A DNA stretch of 7,468 nt from an uncultured Opitutaceae bacterium (GCA_946482625.1 CAMLSH010000184.1:1-7468); one strand, 5' to 3'; positions 1 through 6,456 are shown, numbered from the stretch's first letter. The notes: generated by a model not told the origin, from the sequence alone. Numbers and translations are program-made.

Positions 1-31
1 AAAGTCCGCGCGGGTAAAACCGGCGCGGACT
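1..31 (-). terminator. Intrinsic terminator of the eda-like gene
   Basis: A perfect 9-bp inverted repeat pairs bases 3-11 (AGTCCGCGC) with 23-31 (GCGCGGACT), and GG/CC pairs inside the loop extend it. Read on the minus strand, the stem is followed by TTT at the window edge, so the U-tract is cut off and its full length is unknown. It lies about 25 bp past the stop codon of the aldolase gene, where its terminator is expected. Confidence 0.7.
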
Positions 32-55
32 CGGGAGATGCCTAGTCGGGATCGG

Positions 56-694
56 TTACTTCGCGGCGGCGACTGCGGCGGCGAAGGCTTTGGCTTTGGC
101 GGTGATGGCGGCCCAGTTCTTTTCCTTGAGCGCCTTGGCGTCGACGAGGGAGCTGCCGGCGGCGGTGGCCATGGCGCCGGCTTTGAGGAAGTCACCGACG
201 TTGTTTTCGTTCACGCCGCCGGTGGGGACGAAGTCGATCTGGGGGAAGGGGGCTTTGACGGACTTGATGTAGTTGGGGCCGAAGAATTCGGCGGGGAAAA
301 TCTTGATGGCGTCGGAGCCGGCTTCCCAGGCGGCGATGATTTCGGTGGGGGTGAATGCGCCGCTGAAAATCGGAATGCTGTACCGTTTGCAGACCTCGAT
401 GACGTCGGGGCGGGTGGCGGGGGTGACGACGAATTTGGCTCCCGCGAGGATGCCGGCGCGGGCGGTTTCGGCGTCGAGGACGGTGCCGAGGCCGAAGATG
501 AAATCGGGCAGTTCCGAGGTGGCTTTTTCCAGGACGCGGATCGCTCCCGGGGTGGTCATGGTGAGCTCGATGCTCGTGAGGCCGCCCTCGGCGAGCGCCT
601 TGGCGCAATCGAGGAGACCATCGGGACCGTCGGCGCGGATGAGCGCGACGACCTTCTCGGCTTTAATCTTGGAGAGAACGGCGTCTTTTTTCAT
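56..694 (-). CDS. eda: KDPG/KHG aldolase (2-dehydro-3-deoxy-phosphogluconate aldolase family)
   Basis: This encodes a cytoplasmic class I (Schiff-base) aldolase of 212 residues, close to the 213 of E. coli Eda. The family cleaves 2-keto-3-deoxy-6-phosphogluconate to pyruvate and glyceraldehyde 3-phosphate, in the Entner-Doudoroff pathway or in uronate breakdown. By alignment from memory with E. coli Eda, the Schiff-base lysine is K131 in IKIFPAE and the acid/base glutamate is E43 in IELTMTT. The motif VPTGGV lies at 156-161. The position of E. coli Arg49 is Thr47 here, which I believe is common in the Firmicute/plant-like branch of the family. I chose the ATG at 694 because family similarity begins there. 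The frame stays open to 922, but that would overlap folP and adds an unrelated Arg-rich stretch. No Shine-Dalgarno is evident. It is divergent from folP and functionally unrelated to it. KDPG, KHG and KDPGal specificity cannot be told apart from sequence alone. Confidence 0.92.
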   Translation of the reverse strand: MKKDAVLSKIKAEKVVALIRADGPDGLLDCAKALAEGGLTSIELTMTTPGAIRVLEKATSELPDFIFGLGTVLDAETARAGILAGAKFVVTPATRPDVIEVCKRYSIPIFSGAFTPTEIIAAWEAGSDAIKIFPAEFFGPNYIKSVKAPFPQIDFVPTGGVNENNVGDFLKAGAMATAAGSSLVDAKALKEKNWAAITAKAKAFAAAVAAAK

Positions 695-824
695 GGGGAC
701 GTCGGTTGTAAGCGCCGGACAGGTGGCGGGGAAACTTTTTTTGTAGGGAGCGTGTGGCGAACGGGCCGGAAAGCCGCGCTTGGCGTGGCGCGAAACTTGG
801 TGCAGACCGTGCGTTCTTCGTTTG

Positions 825-1814
825 ATGACCTCCGCCCCGACCAGCTCAGCGTCCGTCTCCGGTCTTCGCCCGTGGCGTTGCCGTGACCGCGTGGTCGAGC
901 TCGGGGGCGGGCCGGTGATCATGGGGATTTTGAACGTGACGCCGGATTCGTTTTTCGACGGCGGGCGGCACGATTTATTGGAAAGCGCGCTGGCTCAGGC
1001 GGAGCGGATGATCGCGGAGGGCGCGGCGATCATCGACGTGGGCGGACAATCGACGCGGCCGGGTTTTACCGAGGTCTCCACGGGCGAGGAAATGGCGCGG
1101 GTCGTGCCGGTGATCGCGGAATTGGTGCGGCGCGTGAAGGCGGTTGTTTCGATCGACACGTATAAACCGGCGGTCGCGCGGGCGGCGCTGGAAGCGGGTG
1201 CGCATGTGCTGAACGACATCCATGGGCTGCAGGGCGCACCGGAGCTGGCACGGCTGGCGGCGGAGTTTGGTGTGGGCGTCGTGGCGATGCATCACGAGGA
1301 CGGTTTTCAGAATGTGCCTGCCGCGGACGCGACGACAGCAGAGGCGACGACGGTCGCGACGGATGTGAGTGCGGGCGTGGGCGCCCGTGCGAATGGGCGG
1401 ACCGGGGAGACGGGAATGGATTCGATCGCACGCATGAAGACGTGGCTGCGGCGTTCGCTGGAGATCGCCGCAGCGGCGGGTGTGGCGCAGGAGCGGATGG
1501 TGCTCGATCCCGGTATCGGATTTTTCAAGACGCCGGATCAGAACCTCGAAATCCTCGGACGGCTGGGCGAACTGCACGCGTTGGGTTGTCCGCTGCTGTT
1601 AGGCGCGTCGCGGAAGTCGGTCATCGCGCGGGTGCTCGATAACCAGCCGGTTGCCGAGCGGCTCGAAGGCACCCTCGCAACCACGGCGCTGGCGGTGTGG
1701 CAGGGCGTGGAGATCGTGCGCGTTCACGATGTGGCGGCGAATGTGCGGGCGGCGCGCATGGCGTGGGCGGTGCGTGAGAAGTCGCGCGTGTTGACCTCTT
1801 TTCCCTCTGCATGA
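825..1814 (+). CDS. folP: Dihydropteroate synthase
   Basis: This cytoplasmic TIM-barrel enzyme condenses 6-hydroxymethyl-7,8-dihydropterin pyrophosphate with p-aminobenzoate to give 7,8-dihydropteroate, and is the sulfonamide target. From the ATG at 825 it has 329 residues, longer than the usual 270-290. Visible motifs in order are MGILNVTPDSF (33-43), DVGGQSTRPG (71-80), SIDT (109-112), LND (129-131), MH (155-156), LDPGIGF (227-233), ASRKS (261-265) and RVHD (299-302), so the substrate-binding residues are present. The usual MHMQGxP segment reads MHHEDGFQNVP, followed by an Ala/Thr/Gly-rich insertion at about 166-197. The frame is open to 780. I prefer 825 because it directly precedes the usual N-terminal WRxRD-type strand, although no Shine-Dalgarno is seen there. 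A GTG at 891 is another option. The stop overlaps the folB start as ATGA, so the two are probably translationally coupled. It is the first gene of the operon. Confidence 0.95.
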   Translation: MTSAPTSSASVSGLRPWRCRDRVVELGGGPVIMGILNVTPDSFFDGGRHDLLESALAQAERMIAEGAAIIDVGGQSTRPGFTEVSTGEEMARVVPVIAELVRRVKAVVSIDTYKPAVARAALEAGAHVLNDIHGLQGAPELARLAAEFGVGVVAMHHEDGFQNVPAADATTAEATTVATDVSAGVGARANGRTGETGMDSIARMKTWLRRSLEIAAAAGVAQERMVLDPGIGFFKTPDQNLEILGRLGELHALGCPLLLGASRKSVIARVLDNQPVAERLEGTLATTALAVWQGVEIVRVHDVAANVRAARMAWAVREKSRVLTSFPSA

Positions 1815-2176
1815 ACGCACGCATCCATCTCCGGAACATGGCCTTTTATGGCTATCACGGCCATCTCACGGCTGAGAACGCGCTGGGGCAGCGTTTTCAA
1901 ATCGATCTGTCGCTGACGACGGACATCGCGGAGGCGACACGCAGCGACGACTTAAAGGACACGGTCGATTACGTGACGATCTACGCGCTCTGCCGGGAGG
2001 TGGTCGAGGGCGCGCATGTGAAGCTGCTGGAAACGGTGGCGGCGCGCATCATGGACCGCGTGTTGAACGATTTCCCGCGCGTGCAAAAGGTGGAGATCAC
2101 GATTCGTAAACCCTCGGTTCCGCTGCCGGGCGTGCTCGATCACGTCTCGCTCGAGACCAGCAAATCCCGTGAGTGA
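1811..2176 (+). CDS. folB: Dihydroneopterin aldolase
   Basis: This 121-residue enzyme cleaves 7,8-dihydroneopterin to 6-hydroxymethyl-7,8-dihydropterin and glycolaldehyde, the pterin-branch step before FolK. It usually works as an octamer in the cytoplasm. The sequence lines up with the S. aureus enzyme almost without gaps: FYGYHG at 12-17, catalytic Glu22 in AEN, Tyr54 in VDY, pterin-anchoring Glu74 in LLE, and catalytic Lys100 in RKPSVPLPG. The length is typical. The ATG at 1811 shares the ATGA overlap with the folP stop. No Shine-Dalgarno precedes it (the upstream bases are pyrimidine-rich), which fits initiation by ribosomes that have just terminated on folP. Its own end overlaps folK by 8 bases. 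Confidence 0.96.
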   Translation: MNARIHLRNMAFYGYHGHLTAENALGQRFQIDLSLTTDIAEATRSDDLKDTVDYVTIYALCREVVEGAHVKLLETVAARIMDRVLNDFPRVQKVEITIRKPSVPLPGVLDHVSLETSKSRE

Positions 2177-2681
2177 CGTTTTCATAGGGCTCGGCGGCAA
2201 TCTCGGCGACCGCGAGGCGCTGCTGGCGGAGGCGTTGCGCAAGCTCGACGCGACGCACGGCATCCAGGTCGTGGCGGTGTCGTCGCTTTACGAAACGAAG
2301 CCGATGGGGCTGACGGCGCAGCCGGATTTTTTGAACCTCGTGGCGAAATTGGAGACGGCGCTGCCGCCATACGCGGTGCTCGATGCGTGTCTGCGGATCG
2401 AGATGGAGCTCGGTCGCGAACGACGCGAACGTTGGGGGCCGCGCACGGTGGATCTCGATGTGCTTTGGTGTGAAGGCGTGGCGCAGGCGGACGAGAAACT
2501 CACGATTCCGCATCCGCGGATGCATGAACGGGCGTTCGTGCTGGTGCCGCTGGCGGAACTCGCGCCGAAGTTGAAACTCAGTGGTGTGCCGGTGGCGGAG
2601 CTCGTGGGCGCGTTGGGTGAAGAGGGCTCCGGCGTGCGGAAGAAAGGCGCGCTGTTCTGGCGCGAGTCGAAAAAGGACTGA
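2169..2681 (+). CDS. folK: 2-amino-4-hydroxy-6-hydroxymethyldihydropteridine pyrophosphokinase (HPPK)
   Basis: This enzyme transfers pyrophosphate from ATP to 6-hydroxymethyl-7,8-dihydropterin, making the activated pterin used by FolP. It has 170 residues; typical HPPKs have about 160-170. Visible motifs are the N-terminal IGLGGNLGDR (6-15), SSLYETKP (38-45), QPDFLN (51-56), the signature RWGPRTVDLDVL (88-99) and PHPRMHERAFVLVPL (114-128). Asp95 and Asp97 match the two Mg-binding aspartates of E. coli HPPK at the same numbers. The start is a GTG at 2169, inside the last codons of folB, with an 8-base overlap and no Shine-Dalgarno. I find no better start, because the first strand of the fold begins at once. 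The stop and the next start share one base (TGATG), so pabB is probably coupled to it. Confidence 0.96.
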   Translation: MSDVFIGLGGNLGDREALLAEALRKLDATHGIQVVAVSSLYETKPMGLTAQPDFLNLVAKLETALPPYAVLDACLRIEMELGRERRERWGPRTVDLDVLWCEGVAQADEKLTIPHPRMHERAFVLVPLAELAPKLKLSGVPVAELVGALGEEGSGVRKKGALFWRESKKD

Positions 2682-4198
2682 TGGCCACGCGCGCACTCGC
2701 AATCGAAGGCGGCATGGCGGCGCTCTTCGCGGCAACGGCGTCGAAGCCTCACGCGTTTTTCCTGGAGAGCGCGTTGCCTGCCGGCGGACTTGGGCGGTAT
2801 TCATTTCTTGGGTTCGCGCCGTTTGCAGTGTTTCGGGTTGCGGCGGCCGGCGTGGCGGAAGTGCGTTGGGCGGATGGACGCGTGGAAACGTGCGCGGGCG
2901 ATCCGCTGGAGGTGTTGCGAGAACTGCATCGGCGGTTCGCGGTGGGTGTGGCGCGAGCGGGTGAGACGACCGCCGGAGCTAGCGTTGGTGTGGGGGCGCA
3001 GGAGGGAACGGCGCTTCCGTTCGCGGGCGGTGCGGTGGGTTTTTTTTCGTACGAGTTTGGGCTGCGATTCGAAGGGGTGAAACGCACGAGTGCGGACGAT
3101 CTCGCGGTCCCGGAGGCGGAGTGGGCGTTTTATGACGGCGTGGTTGCGTGCGAGGAGTCGAGTGGGCGGATTTTTGCGGCGACGAATCGCGCGGATGCGA
3201 GTGAGGCGGAGCGCGTGTTGACCCGGATCGAGCGCGAGGTGCGCGGGGCGTTGGCGGAGGCGGACGCGGCGTTGAAGGCGAAGAATGCGGTGAGGGGAGA
3301 AGTGGAGAATCGAAACTGGCCGCGTGCGGAGGTGACGGCGAATTTTACACGCGAGGGTTATGTGCGCGGAGTGGCGCGCGTGAAGGACTACATCGCGGCG
3401 GGTGATGTTTATCAGATCAATTTGAGCCAGCGTTTCGAGACGCCGCTGCCGTGTGCGCCGACGGAGCTTTACCAGCGGTTGCGGCGGCAGAGTCCGGCGC
3501 CGTACGGGTGTTTTTTCAATTTTGGCGGGGTGCAGGTGGCGGGCGTTTCGCCCGAGCGTTTTTTGCGCGTGGAAGGCGATCGCGTGGCGACGCGACCGAT
3601 CAAAGGAACGCGGCCGCGCGGGCGTGACGCGCGTGAGGATGTGCGGTTGAGAAACGAGCTGGAGTTGAGCGCGAAGGATCGCGCGGAGTTGCTCATGATC
3701 GTTGATCTGGAGCGCAACGATCTCGGTCGCGTGTGTGTGCCGGGATCGGTGCGGGTGGAGAATTTATACGCGCTCGAGGCGCATCCGACGGTGTGGCATC
3801 AGGTGGCGGATGTGAGCGGAACGCTGGCGCCGGGGCGCGATATTTTTGACTGCATCCGCGCGTCGTTTCCGGGCGGGTCGATCACGGGCGCGCCGAAAAT
3901 CCGGGCGATGCAGATCATCGACGAACTGGAGCCGCACCGGCGTCATCTCTACACGGGAACGATGGGTTATCTGGGTTTCGACGGGCGCGCCGAGTTGAAC
4001 ATCGCGATCCGCACGATCACCTGTGTGGACGGGCGGGCGTATTTCCACGCGGGTGGCGGCGTGGTGTGGGACTCCGATCCAGAGGCTGAATACGAGGAGA
4101 CGCTGACGAAAGCGAAAGCGATGCGCGCGGCGCTGGAGATGGATACTGAAAGATCGGATACTGGGGAAAAGACGGAGACCGGAGACGGGCGTCCATGA
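2681..4198 (+). CDS. pabB: Aminodeoxychorismate synthase component I
   Basis: This chorismate-binding enzyme converts chorismate plus ammonia to 4-amino-4-deoxychorismate, the first step of p-aminobenzoate synthesis. The ammonia normally comes from a PabA/TrpG glutaminase subunit, not found in this window. It has 505 residues; E. coli PabB has about 450. The N-terminal domain shows LESALPAGGLGRYSFLG (28-44) and GFFSYEF (120-126). The catalytic domain shows GDVYQINLSQ (241-250), RPIKGTRPRG (305-314), ELLMIVDLERNDLG (336-349), FPGGSITGAPK (396-406) and HAGGGVVWDSDPEAEYEET (456-474). Lys308 in PIKGT is the PabB-type residue; TrpE has Ala there. With the folate genes around it, this favours PabB over anthranilate synthase. 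Extra length lies in an Ala/Gly-rich linker (about 92-113) and a polar tail (487-505). AAGGA lies only 3 bases before the ATG. The end overlaps pabC as ATGA. Confidence 0.94.
   Translation: MATRALAIEGGMAALFAATASKPHAFFLESALPAGGLGRYSFLGFAPFAVFRVAAAGVAEVRWADGRVETCAGDPLEVLRELHRRFAVGVARAGETTAGASVGVGAQEGTALPFAGGAVGFFSYEFGLRFEGVKRTSADDLAVPEAEWAFYDGVVACEESSGRIFAATNRADASEAERVLTRIEREVRGALAEADAALKAKNAVRGEVENRNWPRAEVTANFTREGYVRGVARVKDYIAAGDVYQINLSQRFETPLPCAPTELYQRLRRQSPAPYGCFFNFGGVQVAGVSPERFLRVEGDRVATRPIKGTRPRGRDAREDVRLRNELELSAKDRAELLMIVDLERNDLGRVCVPGSVRVENLYALEAHPTVWHQVADVSGTLAPGRDIFDCIRASFPGGSITGAPKIRAMQIIDELEPHRRHLYTGTMGYLGFDGRAELNIAIRTITCVDGRAYFHAGGGVVWDSDPEAEYEETLTKAKAMRAALEMDTERSDTGEKTETGDGRP
4181..4184 (+). 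promoter_or_regulatory. Probable ribosome binding site of pabC
   Basis: GGAG lies 10 bases before the pabC ATG, inside a purine-rich stretch (about 4163-4189) that encodes the non-conserved end of PabB. A second GGAG lies just upstream at 4174-4177. Because this sequence is not constrained by the PabB fold, it may be kept for initiation at pabC. The spacing is on the long side. Confidence 0.4.
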
Positions 4199-5019
4199 TT
4201 TTACTCAATGGAGAATTGCTGAGCGAACAGGCGGCGTCGGTATCGCCGCTGGGCGACGGCTTCATGTATGGCGCGGGCGTGTTTACGACGATGCGCGTGA
4301 CGGCGGGTCGTGTGGAGTTCTGGCGGGAACATGCCGGGCGTCTGGCGGGAGATGTGCGCGCCATGGGGCTGCAGCCAGCGTCGGAGTACATGGTGCTGCG
4401 GGAGCGGTGCGCGGCGTGCATCGCGGCGAATCGGATCGAAAACGGCGCGTTGAAGGTCGTGTGGTTTGCCGATGCAGAGGGGCGGACGAGCGAGTTGATC
4501 TCTCCGCGCGCGCAGCCCTATGGAGCTGAGGTGACGGCGCGCGGGTTCAGGTTGTTAACGATGCGTTGCGGATCGCGCGAAGGTCGCGAGTTGTCGCGAC
4601 ACAAGACGCTGAATTATCTGGAACACGCGCGCGCAAAACGCGCGGCGGTGGCGGCCGGTTTCGACGACGCGTTGTGGATCGATGAGCGGGGCGTGGTGCT
4701 CGAAGGCGCGACGACCAATGTTTTTGCGGTGCTTGATGGCGAGGTGCTGACGCCGGATGAGAAGGCGGGGCTGCTCCCGGGTGTCGCGAGGCGGGTGTTG
4801 CTCGGGCTGGCGGAAACGGACGCACCCGCGGTGAGGACCGCGACGTTGACAGAGGAGATGCTGGAGTCGGCGCAGGAAGTTTTTGTGACGAATGCGCTCA
4901 TGGGCGTGATGTCGGTACGGGCGTGGGGGCAGCGTGAATACGACCTGGCGAAGATTCCCGTGACGCAGGCGATGGCGCGGTTGTTCGCGCGTGCTGCGAA
5001 GGCATCGTGTGAGAGTTAA
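4195..5019 (+). CDS. pabC: Aminodeoxychorismate lyase (class IV aminotransferase fold)
   Basis: This PLP enzyme removes pyruvate from 4-amino-4-deoxychorismate to give p-aminobenzoate, which FolP then uses. It has 274 residues; E. coli PabC has 269. Fold-type IV motifs are DGFMYGAGVFTTMRV (21-35), the PLP lysine K137 in RHKTLNYLEHARAK, GFDDALWIDERG (155-166), LEGATTNVF (169-177) and VFVTNALMGVMSV (229-241). Fold-type IV proteins also include branched-chain and D-amino acid aminotransferases, and sequence alone separates them poorly. The direct overlap with pabB and the folate operon make lyase activity much the likeliest. It is the last gene of the overlapping cluster; no U-rich terminator follows the stop. 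Confidence 0.9.
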   Translation: MILLNGELLSEQAASVSPLGDGFMYGAGVFTTMRVTAGRVEFWREHAGRLAGDVRAMGLQPASEYMVLRERCAACIAANRIENGALKVVWFADAEGRTSELISPRAQPYGAEVTARGFRLLTMRCGSREGRELSRHKTLNYLEHARAKRAAVAAGFDDALWIDERGVVLEGATTNVFAVLDGEVLTPDEKAGLLPGVARRVLLGLAETDAPAVRTATLTEEMLESAQEVFVTNALMGVMSVRAWGQREYDLAKIPVTQAMARLFARAAKASCES

Positions 5020-5032
5020 TTGGGATCTGGCG

Positions 5033-5126
5033 CGTCAGGGATTTGTGGCCGATTAACTAGGTTGCTCCCTGGCGGGATCGGCGGATAGTCGGTGGCGATC
5101 CCCCGCAGCCTGAGGCTGGTCCGGGG
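5033..5126 (+). other. Structured intergenic segment with three overlapping dyads
   Basis: The gap between pabC and the small ORF holds three possible hairpins. A pairs 5033-5041 with 5066-5074 (9 pairs, one G-U, around CAGGGA/TCCCTG). B pairs 5074-5080 with 5096-5102 (GGGATCG/CGATCCC). C pairs 5101-5105 with 5122-5126 (CCCCG/CGGGG) and 5106-5110 with 5114-5118 (CAGCC/GGCTG, loop TGA). A and B share one base and B and C share two, so neighbours partly compete. None is followed by a T-run, so a classic terminator is unlikely. GGCGATC occurs twice (5094-5100 and 5125-5131). High GC makes some chance pairing expected. Confidence 0.4.
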
Positions 5127-5138
5127 CGATCACGCACC

Positions 5139-5387
5139 ATGACGAAAATCAAAGACGACGATTGGGAACGCACGCTTTCAGCGGTGCTGGGGTTTATGAA
5201 AACCCCGCACGGTGAGATCGACATCCTCCGCTGGCTGCGGGAGCGCGAGGGGCATCTCGACGATCAAAGCCCGAATCACGTCATCGGGGCGTTGAAGAAA
5301 ACGCCGTTGGACGCTGCGTTTTTTGGGCGGGAACTCCGAGCGACGCTTGGGCTCATCGCTGAGAACGTGAGGCGTCCGGGTTTGTAG
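5139..5387 (+). CDS. Small hypothetical protein, 82 residues
   Basis: I do not recognise this protein. It is a short soluble sequence with no signal peptide or membrane segment. It starts with a charged stretch (KIKDDDWER, 3-11), then predicted-helical stretches with Trp and Leu (about 12-36), a polar turn (HLDDQSPNH, 39-47) and a second helical part (48-76). A small all-helical, perhaps winged-helix-like, fold is possible but this is only a guess. Codons strongly prefer G or C at the third position, like the folate genes, which supports real coding. The ATG at 5139 is the first in frame. A GGGG 12 bases upstream is the only Shine-Dalgarno-like sequence, and it lies in hairpin C of the leader. 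It lies 119 bp after pabC on the same strand, so it could be cotranscribed, but nothing ties it to folate metabolism. Confidence 0.6.
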   Translation: MTKIKDDDWERTLSAVLGFMKTPHGEIDILRWLREREGHLDDQSPNHVIGALKKTPLDAAFFGRELRATLGLIAENVRRPGL

Positions 5388-5511
5388 GAAGCGGGAGCGA
5401 CAGCGGTTTCCGGGTGAGTTCGCACGACTCTTTCGGCGTGGTCGTCAGCCGTCGGCCGCCGGAGCTTTTTCTTTAGGTTTATTTTCCGTCGGCACGCATC
5501 CGTACGCAGAT

Positions 5512-5530
5512 TTTACGGGTCGCGCGTAAA
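5512..5530. repeat. Interrupted palindrome upstream of the exported-protein gene
   Basis: TTTACG (5512-5517) and CGTAAA (5525-5530) form a 6-bp dyad around a 7-base spacer, about 70 bp before the start at 5602. It could be an operator or chance. No convincing -35/-10 pair was found beside it. The remaining sequence of the 214-bp gap (5388-5601) includes a T-rich patch at 5466-5485 and an A8 run at 5539-5546, with no gene that I can support. Confidence 0.25.
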
Positions 5531-5591
5531 CCGCTGACGAAAAAAAACGACGCCGGCCAATAGCCTTGCCACGGTGTCTGGCGGTGCGGGC

Positions 5592-5595
5592 AGGA
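5592..5595 (+). promoter_or_regulatory. Ribosome binding site fixing the start at 5602
   Basis: AGGA with a 6-base spacer precedes the ATG at 5602. This is the best-placed Shine-Dalgarno in the window, and it decides against the upstream in-frame TTG at 5566, which would also put 12 residues in front of the signal peptide. Confidence 0.65.
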
Positions 5596-5601
5596 TGGCG
5601 C

Positions 5602-6396
5602 ATGAAGACGCCGGCGTCCCTTTTACTCTCGATGGTCGTGGCCGGGCTCTGCGTCGCGGCGCCGCTGATCGATGAGCCTGTACCGGAGCTGCGCCTAGAC
5701 TCAGGCAAGGTGTTGAAGTTCGCACAGGCGCGTAGTTATGCCGTCAGCACGGTGCTCGTGAGACACGCCGATGGCGCGGCGGCGGTGCGATATGAGGAAT
5801 TCCCTTCTGAGTTGCGAACGGCGCTGAGTGCGCGGCGTCCATCGATCGATGAAAAGGCGCGGACGGAGACGCCGTTGCTGGCGGCGGTGAGTTACGATTT
5901 TCCCGTGCCGCCGGCGGTGGAAGCCGAGCCGGAGGTGGGCGAAGAGCGGGTGTTGGCGGGCCAGCTGTTCGTTTCTACGCGGGATGCCGGCGACGTGAAG
6001 CTCAGCGGGATAAAAATTTCGGTTTATACGAAGGCGGCCTACCGCGAGCAGGCGGCTTGGTATTACGCGAATCCATGGGAGGCGTCGCGCGCGCACAGCC
6101 GGAACGCCGAAACTCTGGCCAAAGCGGGCGATAGTGCGGGCGCGATGCGGCAGTTTGAAGCGGCTACGGAAACGGCGGCGCTGGGCTGGATGCTGGTGGC
6201 GCCGGCGCAGTTCAGCACGACAACCGATGCGGAGGGGCGATTCACGCTAAAGCATCGGGTGCCGCCGCCGTATTTTGTCGTCGCCCACGCATCGCGCGAG
6301 GTGGAGGGCGAGAACGAGAACTATCGTTGGGCGGTGATCTCGGACCTGATCGAGGACGCTGAAAATCTCGTGTTGTTTAACGACAACATGGAGTGA
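5602..6396 (+). CDS. Exported protein of unknown function, 264 residues
   Basis: Residues 1-20 form a typical Sec signal peptide: Lys2, a hydrophobic core at about 7-19, and likely cleavage near VAA-PL. A secreted or periplasmic location is therefore inferred. The mature part begins with a short beta-rich stretch (about 29-68, LRLDSGKVLKF then SYAVSTVLVRHADG and YEEFPSEL), a pattern I associate with many uncharacterised exported proteins of Verrucomicrobia. Residues about 118-143 (LAGQLFVSTRDAGDVKLSG) begin a second beta-rich part, followed by a helical, Ala-rich stretch (144-198). Residues 203-230 (FSTTTDAEGRFTL) resemble the edge of a carboxypeptidase-regulatory-like or transthyretin-like beta sandwich. 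No catalytic motif is visible and the function is unknown. Codon use matches the folate operon. It stands alone behind a 214-bp gap, so it probably has its own promoter. Confidence 0.85.
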   Translation: MKTPASLLLSMVVAGLCVAAPLIDEPVPELRLDSGKVLKFAQARSYAVSTVLVRHADGAAAVRYEEFPSELRTALSARRPSIDEKARTETPLLAAVSYDFPVPPAVEAEPEVGEERVLAGQLFVSTRDAGDVKLSGIKISVYTKAAYREQAAWYYANPWEASRAHSRNAETLAKAGDSAGAMRQFEAATETAALGWMLVAPAQFSTTTDAEGRFTLKHRVPPPYFVVAHASREVEGENENYRWAVISDLIEDAENLVLFNDNME

Positions 6397-6411
6397 GCGC
6401 GCGGCGCGGTT

Positions 6412-6456
6412 AAAAAAAACGAGAGCCCGCCGGGTCATCACTACCAGCGGACTCTC
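6412..6456 (-). terminator. Minus-strand intrinsic terminator with no evident gene
   Basis: GAGAG (6421-6425) pairs with CTCTC (6452-6456), then after one mismatch CCGC (6427-6430) pairs with GCGG (6447-6450); GG/CC pairs close the loop further. On the minus strand the stem is followed, after C, by eight Ts (A-run at 6412-6419). This is a sound rho-independent shape on the minus strand. On the plus strand there is no T-run, so it does not serve the exported-protein gene that ends at 6396. Confidence 0.65.

Noticed and set aside
695..824. Promoters for the divergent eda and folP genes
   Set aside because: Promoters must lie near here, but I found no -35/-10 pair good enough to place. The T7 run at 737-743 is not next to a hairpin.
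38..886. Long plus-strand open frame opposite the aldolase, Gly/Asp/Glu-rich
   Set aside because: It is antisense to a well-supported eda gene. Its composition is what high-GC codon bias produces on the opposite strand.
695..922. N-terminal extension of the aldolase to 922
   Set aside because: The added residues are Arg/Pro-rich with no family match, and the extension would overlap the conserved start of folP on the other strand.
2097..2804. 235-codon minus-strand open frame across folK and pabB
   Set aside because: It is an Arg/His-rich shadow of folB, folK and pabB, all of which have intact catalytic motifs.
5446..5475. GC-rich stretch followed by TTTTT as a terminator for the 82-residue ORF
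   Set aside because: Only a three-pair stem with a large loop could be drawn before the T-run.
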